In this document: positions 1-5,247 of the stretch, piece by piece
How positions within the stretch are numbered: the stretch's first letter is position 1
Layout of the letters: every line of letters begins with the position of its first letter
The notes under the pieces: generated by a model
What the model saw: the letters and a program-made list of their open reading frames with translations, nothing else
Told to the model about the DNA's origin: nothing
Databases searched by the model: none
Source: JAGLQA01 sp023135565
GTDB taxonomy: Bacteria > Acidobacteriota > Aminicenantia > UBA2199
Assembly (NCBI GenBank): GCA_030639305.1
Contig: DAOWCY010000202.1
Coordinates: forward strand, 1 to 12,826
DNA length: 12,826 bases
Direction: 5' to 3'
Program-made: the position numbers and the translations under genes

Positions 1-39
1 CCAGTATAATTTCGATGAGTTTGGGACTAATGCCCGTTT

Positions 40-110
40 GTTGAAGGCCGAAGGCTGTTCCGCTGATGGCCAAATGCTGAAAGCCGAATGCCGAAAGCTG
101 AAGGCTGTAA
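40..110. repeat. Degenerate heptamer tandem repeat (GCYGAAR-like)
   Basis: From about 40 to 110 the sequence can be cut into roughly ten 7-base words of the form GCYGAAR. The last five are clean (76-82, 83-89, 90-96, 97-103, 104-110), ending in GCTGTAA. No reading frame or RNA signature is attached to it. The same last two words (GCTGAAA, GCTGTAA) recur at 9510-9523, directly against the tRNA-Leu gene, so this looks like a dispersed low-complexity repeat family of the genome. Function unknown. Confidence 0.7.
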
Positions 111-140
111 GTGTTTAGTTTTTCCAAAACTGAACACTTA
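108..140. other. Strong hairpin, 15-bp stem with 3-nt loop
   Basis: Bases 108-122 pair with 126-140 across the loop TCC (123-125). The only imperfection is one T-G wobble, counted from the + strand. It lies between the heptamer repeat and the antitoxin promoter. The stem ends in AGTTTT and AAAACT, so it could act as a bidirectional terminator or insulator, but no extra T-run follows it. It could equally be a small palindromic repeat. Structure is seen directly; role is inferred. Confidence 0.6.
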
Positions 141-152
141 CCGAAATGCTTG

Positions 153-181
153 TTGACAAATAGCACACGTTGTGTTATTTT
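153..181 (+). promoter_or_regulatory. Promoter of the antitoxin gene with embedded palindrome
   Basis: A perfect -35 box TTGACA (153-158) is followed after 17 bases by TATTTT (176-181). A small inverted repeat, ACAC-GTT-GTGT (165-175), sits between the boxes. This is where ribbon-helix-helix antitoxins typically bind to repress their own operons, so autoregulation by the following gene is likely. The operator role is inferred from position and symmetry. Confidence 0.7.
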
Positions 182-191
182 TGGAGGGAAA

Positions 192-491
192 ATGAAATAT
201 AAATTAGATAAAGAAGAAAAAGAGATTTTAAACTCTTTTGAAAAAGGCGAGTGGAAAGAAGTCCCTGCAATGAAAAACAAAATCAAACAGCATATCGAAT
301 ATGCTAAGGCGACACACCGGAAAGATAAAAGAGTGAATATCAGGATATCGAAAAAAGACCTGGAATCAATTCAAAAAAAAGCGCTCGAAGAAGGAATCCC
401 ATACCAGACATTAATATCGAGTCTAATTCACAAATATGTGAACGGTAGACTCGTCGATAAAGAACATCTGAAACTGGCTGTTAATCATTGA
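192..491 (+). CDS. CopG/RHH-type antitoxin, apparently without a toxin partner
   Basis: This 99-residue protein resembles the CopG-family antitoxins grouped as COG5304. Its N-terminus is charged and KEEKEIL-like (about residues 4-20). A C-terminal ribbon-helix-helix region follows: RVNIRISKKDLESIQKKA forms the beta strand and first helix, then EEGIPYQTLISSLIHKYV. I chose the ATG at 192, not the upstream in-frame start at 111, because GGAGGG lies at 183-188 and the promoter at 153-181 would otherwise fall inside the gene. Such antitoxins normally sit next to a BrnT- or RelE-like toxin. None is visible between 1 and 191, and 492-675 is non-coding on the same strand. The protein could be a solitary remnant, a regulator, or paired with a toxin left of the window. 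Family assignment is from recognisable sequence; DNA binding is inferred. Confidence 0.8.
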   Translation: MKYKLDKEEKEILNSFEKGEWKEVPAMKNKIKQHIEYAKATHRKDKRVNIRISKKDLESIQKKALEEGIPYQTLISSLIHKYVNGRLVDKEHLKLAVNH

Positions 492-552
492 GAAAATAAG
501 TATTCACGCAGCCCTTTAGGCATTCGAGAACTCTTACGATCTCGCCTCCGGC

Positions 553-602
553 GGCCCTGCCGGGGGCCAAACTTTTGAAAAAGTTTGAACAAAACTTTTG
601 TT
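553..602. repeat. Cluster of three adjacent inverted repeats
   Basis: Three back-to-back palindromes lie in the 184-base gap after the antitoxin gene. GGCCC (553-557) pairs with GGGCC (564-568). CAAACTTTT (568-576) pairs perfectly with AAAAGTTTG (579-587). AACAAAA (588-594) pairs with TTTTGTT (596-602). The A/T-rich stem followed by TTTATTTAAAATC could terminate antitoxin transcription. The packing of several palindromes suggests a REP-like intergenic element. Confidence 0.5.
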
Positions 603-627
603 TATTTAAAATCAAAAGCGCAGGGCT

Positions 628-700
628 GCCGCGAAGCGGCTCATCGGCTGGGGACACCGTCCCCCTGCGAAGCAGCTAAACGCTCCCCCACGCAGTGGGG
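628..700 (-). repeat. GC-rich hairpin cluster at the end of the murA operon
   Basis: Four perfect short hairpins lie in 73 bases: GCCGC-GAA-GCGGC (628-640), GGGGAC-ACC-GTCCCC (650-664), CTGC-GAA-GCAG (665-675) and CCCCAC-GCA-GTGGGG (686-700). The last falls within the final codons of the DUF2520 gene and the others follow its stop, so together they could stop transcription of the five-gene operon. No clean U-run follows any of them on the minus strand, so an intrinsic terminator is not certain. The ACGCAGTGGGG-TTTA part recurs in similar form at 5199-5212 after the barrel gene, suggesting a repeat family. Confidence 0.5.
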
Positions 701-1578
701 TTTAAATATTCGCTGAGGGTTTTGTAAAAGGCGGCGTCTTCGCCTTCGAGAAGAGCAAGATGCTTGCGCAATATCCCGGCCTCTCCGCGCTGCAAAGGCC
801 CGGTCAACGATGCGTCCACCCCCTTCTTCTCTACATTCTTGAGAGTCTGCTCGATCAAAGGAAGCATGATGCCGATATCGAAATCTCCCCGGCAGCGCTT
901 TATCCGGCCTTCAGCAAACTTCAATACGGAAATAAGAAAATTCGAGGAAGATACAGCAGCCATATGAAGAAGAGGTTTCTCCGCCGCATCTACAACCAAC
1001 GCCTTCGCCCCCAACGCGGCGGCGATCTCTCTACCCAGCGCTAAAGCGGGGGCATCACCTTCTGTTAGAAAATATATCCCGGCAAAAAGATCGATCCCCG
1101 GATCAAAATCCGCAAAAGTTTGCAGCGGAGAAAAAGAGGCGGTTAATCCGCCCTGCTCTTTAATTTCGCGTAGTTCCGCGGCAGTGAGGGAATTGGAGGT
1201 GTGGAAAAAGATTTTCCCGGCCGGCGCGGCCTGTTTGGCAATGAGACCGGCAGCTTCTTTTATCCGCGATTCCTGGGTGGTTATAAAAACAAAATCGGAT
1301 GCTTCGACCATCGAAGCGATGTCTTCTTTTATATAAGAGGCGCTATTTTCCAGCCCGGGATGTGCGGCGAGACTTTGTAAGAGCGCGTTGAAAATACGGG
1401 CTTTTTTGTCAAGCGGGGCTGTGATGTGTTTCCCTGGTCCCTCATTGGTTCTGCCTGTGCGTGCTCGCACCCAGACAGGTGGGGGTGCCACCCCCTTGAG
1501 TTGGTATCCTTTCTGAACCAGGGAATGTATTAGATTGGCTCCTACGCAGCCAACCCCGATTACAGAAAAACGTTTCAC
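676..1578 (-). CDS. Rossmann-like/DUF2520 protein with repeat-derived insert
   Basis: A 300-residue protein with an N-terminal NAD(P)-binding fold (GVGCVG at residues 8-13, matching GxGxxG) and the C-terminal DUF2520 domain. Visible family signatures are SPLQTFAD (150-157), KPLLHMAAVSSSNFL (201-215) and SLTGPLQRGEAGILRKHL (257-274). The family is related to ProC/PanE-like dehydrogenases, and its substrate is not known to me. The start is GTG, placed immediately after the TAG stop of the NYN gene (0-base gap), with GAGG a few bases upstream, so translation is probably coupled. It is the last gene of the murA operon. Oddity: residues about 30-49 are rich in Pro/Arg/Gly, do not look like the expected strand after the first Rossmann unit, and are encoded by a palindromic repeat (1431-1524). 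The last residues also come from a palindrome (686-700). Confidence 0.88.
   Translation of the reverse strand: MKRFSVIGVGCVGANLIHSLVQKGYQLKGVAPPPVWVRARTGRTNEGPGKHITAPLDKKARIFNALLQSLAAHPGLENSASYIKEDIASMVEASDFVFITTQESRIKEAAGLIAKQAAPAGKIFFHTSNSLTAAELREIKEQGGLTASFSPLQTFADFDPGIDLFAGIYFLTEGDAPALALGREIAAALGAKALVVDAAEKPLLHMAAVSSSNFLISVLKFAEGRIKRCRGDFDIGIMLPLIEQTLKNVEKKGVDASLTGPLQRGEAGILRKHLALLEGEDAAFYKTLSEYLNPTAWGSV
1431..1524. repeat. Palindromic repeat element inserted in frame in a gene
   Basis: Inside the DUF2520 gene lie GTGCG-TGCT-CGCAC (1457-1470), framed by CCTGT (1454-1458) and ACAGG (1475-1479), and then GGGGGT-GCC-ACCCCC (1481-1495). The outer edges carry an 8-bp inverted repeat, TCCCTGGT (1431-1438) and ACCAGGGA (1517-1524). 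The core motif looks like palindromic elements I recall from intergenic DNA of many uncultured bacteria. Here it is read through without a stop and adds about 20 residues. Hairpins are seen directly; the insertion model is inferred. Confidence 0.65.
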
Positions 1579-2052
1579 CTAATCCTCGAATACTTTCAAC
1601 CACTGGTCTACTTCGTTTTTGGAAAGCCGGGTATTTATCCTTTTATCGGTGTTCTCTTTTTTTCCCTGGGCCCGGTAAGAGCGCTTCAGTTCAAAATGAA
1701 ATTCAGTAGAATTGATGGTTTTGGCGCCTTTGTTTTTGGCAAAATCTTTTAGCTCCCGGTCGGAGGACACTAACACCACATCCCGGAAATAGGTGTAACG
1801 GTTCAATATTTTTTTGATTTCATCATCGGCTGTGCCGCCGAACCTGGGATAGATGATGGTCAGCTTGTTGGTCAGAACCTGGTGGTGCGAATAATAGTCC
1901 GGTTCACCATCGAATACGACAATCACACTGGTTTTTTTGTTCTCCTGGAATTTCCTGATAATGTCCACTATCTTCTGCCTGGAGTTGGGGTCCTCTAAAG
2001 AAATGTCCGGGGAACTGCCGATTAGATTGTTACCGTCGATTATGTAAGGCAT
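1579..2052 (-). CDS. NYN-domain (YacP/Rae1-like) predicted ribonuclease
   Basis: This 157-residue single-domain protein has the PIN-like acidic motifs of the NYN_YacP family: IIDGNNLIG (residues 4-12, D6 and N9), VFDG (46-49), GTADDEI (73-79) and SSDRELKDFA (96-105). The acidic residues D6, D48, D76/D77 and D98 are placed as expected for a metal-binding nuclease site. Bacillus Rae1 of this family cleaves mRNA on the ribosome, but the role here is inferred from family only. It starts with ATG immediately after the TAG stop of the upstream hydrolase gene (no gap) and ends immediately before the GTG of the DUF2520 gene, so the three are translationally coupled. Residues 128-145 are charged and probably flexible. 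Confidence 0.88.
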   Translation of the reverse strand: MPYIIDGNNLIGSSPDISLEDPNSRQKIVDIIRKFQENKKTSVIVVFDGEPDYYSHHQVLTNKLTIIYPRFGGTADDEIKKILNRYTYFRDVVLVSSDRELKDFAKNKGAKTINSTEFHFELKRSYRAQGKKENTDKRINTRLSKNEVDQWLKVFED

Positions 2053-2709
2053 CTATAACTCTATAATGTCCCCCGGTTTTAAGATGATGACTTCACTCTT
2101 CCCTTTTACCATGTCTTTGAATTCCTGCGGGGAAGACTCTACTAAAGGAAAAGTATCATAATGAATAGGGACGATTTTGGGGATTTTTAAATATTCTACG
2201 GCTTTTGCCGCCAGGCGGGGGGTCATGTTAAACCTGCCGTCGATTGGCAGAAATCCGATATCCGGGGCGTATATTTCGCCGATCCACTCCATTTCTTTGG
2301 TCAGGCCCGTATCACCGGCATGATAGATGGTTTTGCCGTCTAATTCCACTACGGCGCCTACGGCTGTGCCGCCTAACCCGGCGCTGTGAAAAGCGGGTAC
2401 CAACGATACCTTTACTCCGGCTGCAGCCACCGTGCCGCCGATATTCATCATCTCTGCTTTGCAGCCCTGGGCAGCGGCTGCTTCGGCTATCTCGAAGATG
2501 GAGACCAGGACGGCGCCGGTTTTTTTACAAATGGCATAAGCGTCGCCCAAATGATCGGCATGATCGTGGGTGACTACCACTACGTCGGCTTTGTCTACCT
2601 GGTCTATGCCGGTTTTGGCGACGGGGTTGCCCGATAAAAAAGGATCGATAAAAACGGTTTTACTGCCTTCTATTTTTAAGGCTGCGTGGCCGATCCACGT
2701 AATCTTCAT
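2053..2709 (-). CDS. UPF0173-type metal-dependent hydrolase, MBL fold
   Basis: A 218-residue metallo-beta-lactamase-fold protein of the UPF0173 (YtkL-like) group. It opens with MKITWIGHA, followed by IDPFLSGNP (21-29), then the metal motif THDHADHLGD with H48, H50, D52 and H53. Further ligands fit H108 (PAFHSA), D133 in YHAGDTG (129-135) and H183 in VPIHYDTFP (180-188). The length is normal for the family and the physiological substrate is unknown. The start is well supported by AAGGAGG (2715-2721), 5 bases before the ATG. This Shine-Dalgarno overlaps the stop codon of the HIT gene, 10 bases upstream. Third gene of the murA operon. Confidence 0.92.
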   Translation of the reverse strand: MKITWIGHAALKIEGSKTVFIDPFLSGNPVAKTGIDQVDKADVVVVTHDHADHLGDAYAICKKTGAVLVSIFEIAEAAAAQGCKAEMMNIGGTVAAAGVKVSLVPAFHSAGLGGTAVGAVVELDGKTIYHAGDTGLTKEMEWIGEIYAPDIGFLPIDGRFNMTPRLAAKAVEYLKIPKIVPIHYDTFPLVESSPQEFKDMVKGKSEVIILKPGDIIEL

Positions 2710-2719
2710 GTGTGCCTCC

Positions 2720-3052
2720 TTAGCCGGGGGGCCAACTCATCAGCCTGCCGCCCAACAAGTGCAGGTGGGTGTGAAAAACAGACTGACCGGCTCCAATCCC
2801 GGTATTTATTACCAATCTATAATGTTCGGTGTCGAGCTTTTCCGCGACTTTCTTCGCCGCGGTAAAAAGACGGCCGATCGAGACTTCATCATTCATCTCT
2901 TTGACGGAATCGGAATGTTCCTTTGGAATAATCAAGATGTGAATGGGGGCCTGGGGGTTGAGGTCTTTGAAAGCGACAACCTTATCGTCTTCATACAAGA
3001 GTTCGGTGCTGATTTCCCCGTTTGCAATCCGGCAAAAAATACAATTACTCAT
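2720..3052 (-). CDS. HIT-family (histidine triad) nucleotide hydrolase, Hint type
   Basis: A 110-residue Hint-like protein. It begins with NCIFCRIANGEI (C4 and C7 as in many Hint proteins). It has the conserved ALLYEDD-like strand, AFKDLNPQAPIHILIIPKEH (27-46) and the catalytic histidine triad FHTHLHLLGGR with H94, H96 and H98, and ends in the typical MSWPPG. Family members hydrolyse AMP-lysine and other nucleoside phosphoramidates. The ATG lies inside the end of murA (8-base overlap), preceded by AGGAG. The full family length is present with no lesion. Second gene of the operon. Confidence 0.95.
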   Translation of the reverse strand: MSNCIFCRIANGEISTELLYEDDKVVAFKDLNPQAPIHILIIPKEHSDSVKEMNDEVSIGRLFTAAKKVAEKLDTEHYRLVINTGIGAGQSVFHTHLHLLGGRLMSWPPG

Positions 3053-4307
3053 TTTCCACTCCTAAAAATTTTATGTCGGCGCCTAACCGGCGCAGCTTCC
3101 GCGGCATGTCTTCATAACCGCGCAGCAGTTGATAGGCATTTTCCACCAGGGTTTCGCCCGAGGCGATCAAACCGCCCAATACGAGAGCAGCGGATGCTCT
3201 CAAATCGGTGGCTGTGATTACCCTGCCTTTGAACCCGGTTTTTCCTTTTATAATAGCTGTGTCTTCTTTTATTTCGATATTTGCGCCTAATTTATTTAGC
3301 TCCAAAGCATGTTTAAAACGGTTATTGAAAATTCTTTCCTTTACCCGGGAAATCCCTTCTACCTGGGTTAAAAGGGTGGTTAATTGGGCCTGCAGGTCGG
3401 TAGGAAAACCGGGATAGGGTTCGGTTTCCAGGTCTGTGGGAAAAAGAGGGCCGTTGGCTTTTACCGTGATTTTGTCTTCGTCCTCGATCAGGTGAACGCC
3501 TATTTTTTTTAGGATATCCAGCAGGCTGCGGATATAGGCGGGAACAGCATTCTCCACGGTGATTTCATTTCCCGGCAGGGCGCCGGCAATCACGTAAGTG
3601 CCCATTTCGATACGGTCGGGTATTATTTTATGCCGGGCGCCGTCCAAAATAGGTTTTCCCTTTATGATCAGGGTGTCGCTGTTTTTGCCGCTTATATCGG
3701 CACCCATTTTTTGCAGCAGGTCGATCAAGTCCCCGATCTCCGGTTCCAGGGCGCAGTTCCTGAGAATCGTCGTACCCCGGGCCAGCGCGGCGGCCATCAG
3801 CAAATTTTCCGTCCCGGTAACGGTTTTGCCGGGGAAGCGGTAATCGATTCCCTGCAGGGGAGTGTCTGCCCTGGCAATGATGTGTTCTGCCCCGGTTTCT
3901 ATTTTTGCGCCCATCTTGCTGAGGCCGTCTAAATGGAAATTTATTCTCCGGTCTCCGATGGGGCAGCCGCCGGGATTAGATACTTCGGCGTAACCGCTGC
4001 GTGCCAGCAGGGGGCCTAAGATTAAAATAGAAGCCCGCGAAGTTTCTACGATTTCTCGCGGCACTAAGTTGGAACGAATTTCCGGGAGTTTAATTTTGAT
4101 GCGGCTGTCCGTAAATTCACCCGCGGCGCCGAGATTTTCCAGGGCCCTGAACATGACTTTTATGTCTTCCACTTGCGGTACGTCGGAAAATTCAAGGTCG
4201 CCGCTGCTTAGTATAACAGCCGCCAATTCGGGCAGCGCGGCGTTTTTGGCCCCGGAAATTTTTACGCTACCGGAGAGCTGCTTTTTCCCTTTGATTAAGA
4301 TTTTCAT
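3045..4307 (-). CDS. murA: MurA, UDP-GlcNAc 1-carboxyvinyltransferase
   Basis: MurA transfers enolpyruvate from PEP to UDP-N-acetylglucosamine, the first committed step of peptidoglycan synthesis, in the cytoplasm. The 420-residue length is normal. Key residues are in place: KNAALP with K21/N22, the catalytic Cys in NPGGCPIGDRR at exactly C115, PTDLQAQ with D304, and the late arginine in LLRGYED (R396). Having Cys, not Asp, at 115 predicts the fosfomycin-sensitive type. The start ATG (4307) has AGGA about 7 bases upstream and lies about 27 bases downstream of the estimated transcription start. It is the first gene of a five-gene operon and overlaps the HIT gene by 8 bases. Confidence 0.97.
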   Translation of the reverse strand: MKILIKGKKQLSGSVKISGAKNAALPELAAVILSSGDLEFSDVPQVEDIKVMFRALENLGAAGEFTDSRIKIKLPEIRSNLVPREIVETSRASILILGPLLARSGYAEVSNPGGCPIGDRRINFHLDGLSKMGAKIETGAEHIIARADTPLQGIDYRFPGKTVTGTENLLMAAALARGTTILRNCALEPEIGDLIDLLQKMGADISGKNSDTLIIKGKPILDGARHKIIPDRIEMGTYVIAGALPGNEITVENAVPAYIRSLLDILKKIGVHLIEDEDKITVKANGPLFPTDLETEPYPGFPTDLQAQLTTLLTQVEGISRVKERIFNNRFKHALELNKLGANIEIKEDTAIIKGKTGFKGRVITATDLRASAALVLGGLIASGETLVENAYQLLRGYEDMPRKLRRLGADIKFLGVENE

Positions 4308-4340
4308 ATTGTTCCTGTTACCGGTGTTTATTGATTTCCT

Positions 4341-4369
4341 ATTATATAAAGATTCCCTGTTTTTTTCAA
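4341..4369 (-). promoter_or_regulatory. Promoter of the murA operon
   Basis: On the minus strand, TTGAAA (4369-4364) and a perfect TATAAT (4346-4341) are separated by exactly 17 bases. Transcription would begin near 4334, leaving a short leader to the murA start at 4307. No operator-like palindrome is apparent. The same box arrangement is used by the TPR/barrel operon. Confidence 0.85.
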
Positions 4370-4416
4370 GACTTAGCGAAAAAAAAGAAATTCTATTTAC
4401 TGTGGGTTATTTTTAC

Positions 4417-4506
4417 CACGAAGGACACGAAGGGCACGAAGGGGGCGGCAGCCCCAACCTATAAAATCAACCAAAACGATTTCTTCATGTTTAGAAAATC
4501 TTCGTG
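4417..4506. repeat. CACGAAGGR triple repeat with opposite-strand copy and hairpin
   Basis: Three tandem 9-base units CACGAAGGA/CACGAAGGG lie at 4417-4443. They run into the hairpin GGGGC-GGCA-GCCCC (4442-4455). A reverse-complement CTTCGTG stands at 4500-4506, so the element has inverted ends. CACGAAGG-type repeats of this kind are familiar from several uncultured and planctomycete-like genomes. It lies between the toxin remnant and the murA promoter and has no coding potential I trust. Confidence 0.65.
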
Positions 4507-4521
4507 AAAAAACAAGATTTT
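4495..4521 (-). terminator. Possible terminator of the toxin-antitoxin operon
   Basis: AAAATCTT (4495-4502) pairs perfectly with AAGATTTT (4514-4521) across an 11-base loop, about 27 bases past the toxin stop. In the minus direction the right arm ends in GATTTTCT, giving a short T-rich tail. The stem is A/T-rich and therefore weak. It also overlaps the CTTCGTG end of the repeat. Confidence 0.4.
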
Positions 4522-4547
4522 TCCCGATGAGTAGTTCAGAGGGCGCA

Positions 4548-4808
4548 TCATTTATAAATATCCCCGCGCGGCCCGATATGATCCACGTAAATTTTTGCCT
4601 CTTCTTTTTCGATACAGAATATAATGCGGGTATTTCCTACCCGAAGCCGGTGATAACCTGCCCATTCACCAACCATAGATTTGACATTGGATTGATTAAA
4701 AGGGTCTAAAGTTAAATTTTAGAGTATTTTTTTGATCCGCTCCTTTTGCGGCTTGGGTAGGCGTTTCAGGTAACTTGCCGCACGTTGGTGAACAACAAGA
4801 CGATACAT
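4548..4808 (-). pseudogene. RelE/ParE-superfamily toxin gene with in-frame stop
   Basis: Translating 4808 to 4548 gives an 86-codon RelE-like toxin: MYRLVVHQRAASYLKRLPK at the start, then a TAA at codon 30 (4721-4719), then the same frame continues through MVGEWAGYHRLRVGNTRI, a YVDHIGPRGDIYK-like end and a TGA at 4550-4548. Apart from the ochre codon the frame, length and motifs are intact: the LKRLPK helix, GEWAGYHRLRVG strand and C-terminal HIGPRGDIY. Glu, Gln or Lys is the likely original residue (one base change). It starts 2 bases after the antitoxin stop, as expected for a TA pair. Most likely it is an inactivated mRNA-interferase-type toxin of recent date. A sequencing or assembly error is the main alternative. 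Confidence 0.85.
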
Positions 4809-4809
4809 T

Positions 4810-5076
4810 TTAGATAGATTCTAAATCTACAAAAGCGTCTTCCTTTCCTGCTTCCCGGTCCTGCCGTGCTTTTTTAAGGTCGTCACAAGCAGCGGCATCG
4901 AGATCGAGACCTAATAATTCTTCTATTTCCCGGTACTCTTGCCACGGAATTATAACCTCCGTGGGCAATCCCCGTTCATCAACCACTAATTTCCGGTGAA
5001 TCCTAATAGGAACGTAAGGGGCGTTACCATCTTTCGTTCCGGGTACCGGGTTTTTCTTAATTTCATTCTTGATCAT
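4810..5076 (-). CDS. RelB/Phd-like antitoxin, first gene of the TA pair
   Basis: An 88-residue acidic protein. Its N-terminal part (PYVPIRIHRKLVVDERGLPTEVIIPWQEYREIEELL) resembles Phd/RelB-type antitoxins, in which a small beta-helix DNA-binding head is followed by a toxin-wrapping acidic tail (DLKKARQDREAGKEDAFVDLES). The start could be the GTG at 5085, but the ATG at 5076 has AAGG (5088-5085) 8 bases upstream, so I place the start there. It is followed after one base by the broken toxin gene. With the toxin disrupted it may persist as an autorepressor or as protection against a related toxin elsewhere. The family call comes from overall pattern and context, not from a unique motif. Confidence 0.75.
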   Translation of the reverse strand: MIKNEIKKNPVPGTKDGNAPYVPIRIHRKLVVDERGLPTEVIIPWQEYREIEELLGLDLDAAACDDLKKARQDREAGKEDAFVDLESI

Positions 5077-5098
5077 TGCCGTCACCTTAATAAAATAA

Positions 5099-5132
5099 AC
5101 TTTACCCTACCCGGGGCAAAATGTCAAGCCCC
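5099..5132 (-). promoter_or_regulatory. Promoter and candidate operator of the TA operon
   Basis: On the minus strand, TTGACA (5127-5122) and TAAAGT (5104-5099) are 17 bases apart. The inverted repeat GGGGC (5113-5117) and GCCCC (5128-5132) brackets the -35 box, a plausible binding site for the antitoxin. The operator role is inferred. Confidence 0.65.
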
Positions 5133-5205
5133 GACCACTTTTCTTTTCATTTCCATGGGGCAGTTTTTTCAACCCGCAGAGCCGCCGCTGTCCTCCAGAC
5201 GCAGT

Positions 5206-5247
5206 GGGTTTAGGGCCAGTCCCTAAACCCCTCGCCACGTGGCGGGG
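5206..5247 (-). terminator. Double hairpin directly after the barrel gene stop
   Basis: Immediately past the stop codon lie a 12-base perfect palindrome CGCCACGTGGCG (5233-5244), flanked by C and G runs, and a 10-bp hairpin, GGGTTTAGGG (5206-5215) with CCCTAAACCC (5221-5230), across CCAGT. They probably protect or end the three-gene transcript, although no U-run follows. The adjoining ACGCAGTGGG-TTTA resembles 690-703 at the end of the murA operon, so this is also likely a repeat-family member. Confidence 0.5.

Noticed and set aside
2570..3217. Long plus-strand frame of 215 codons
   Set aside because: It overlaps MBL, HIT and murA on the opposite strand, all of which have strong family signatures; no ribosome site.
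4069..4464. Plus-strand frame ending in HEGHEGHEG
   Set aside because: It is antisense to murA and its Gly/His/Glu tail comes from the CACGAAGG DNA repeat.
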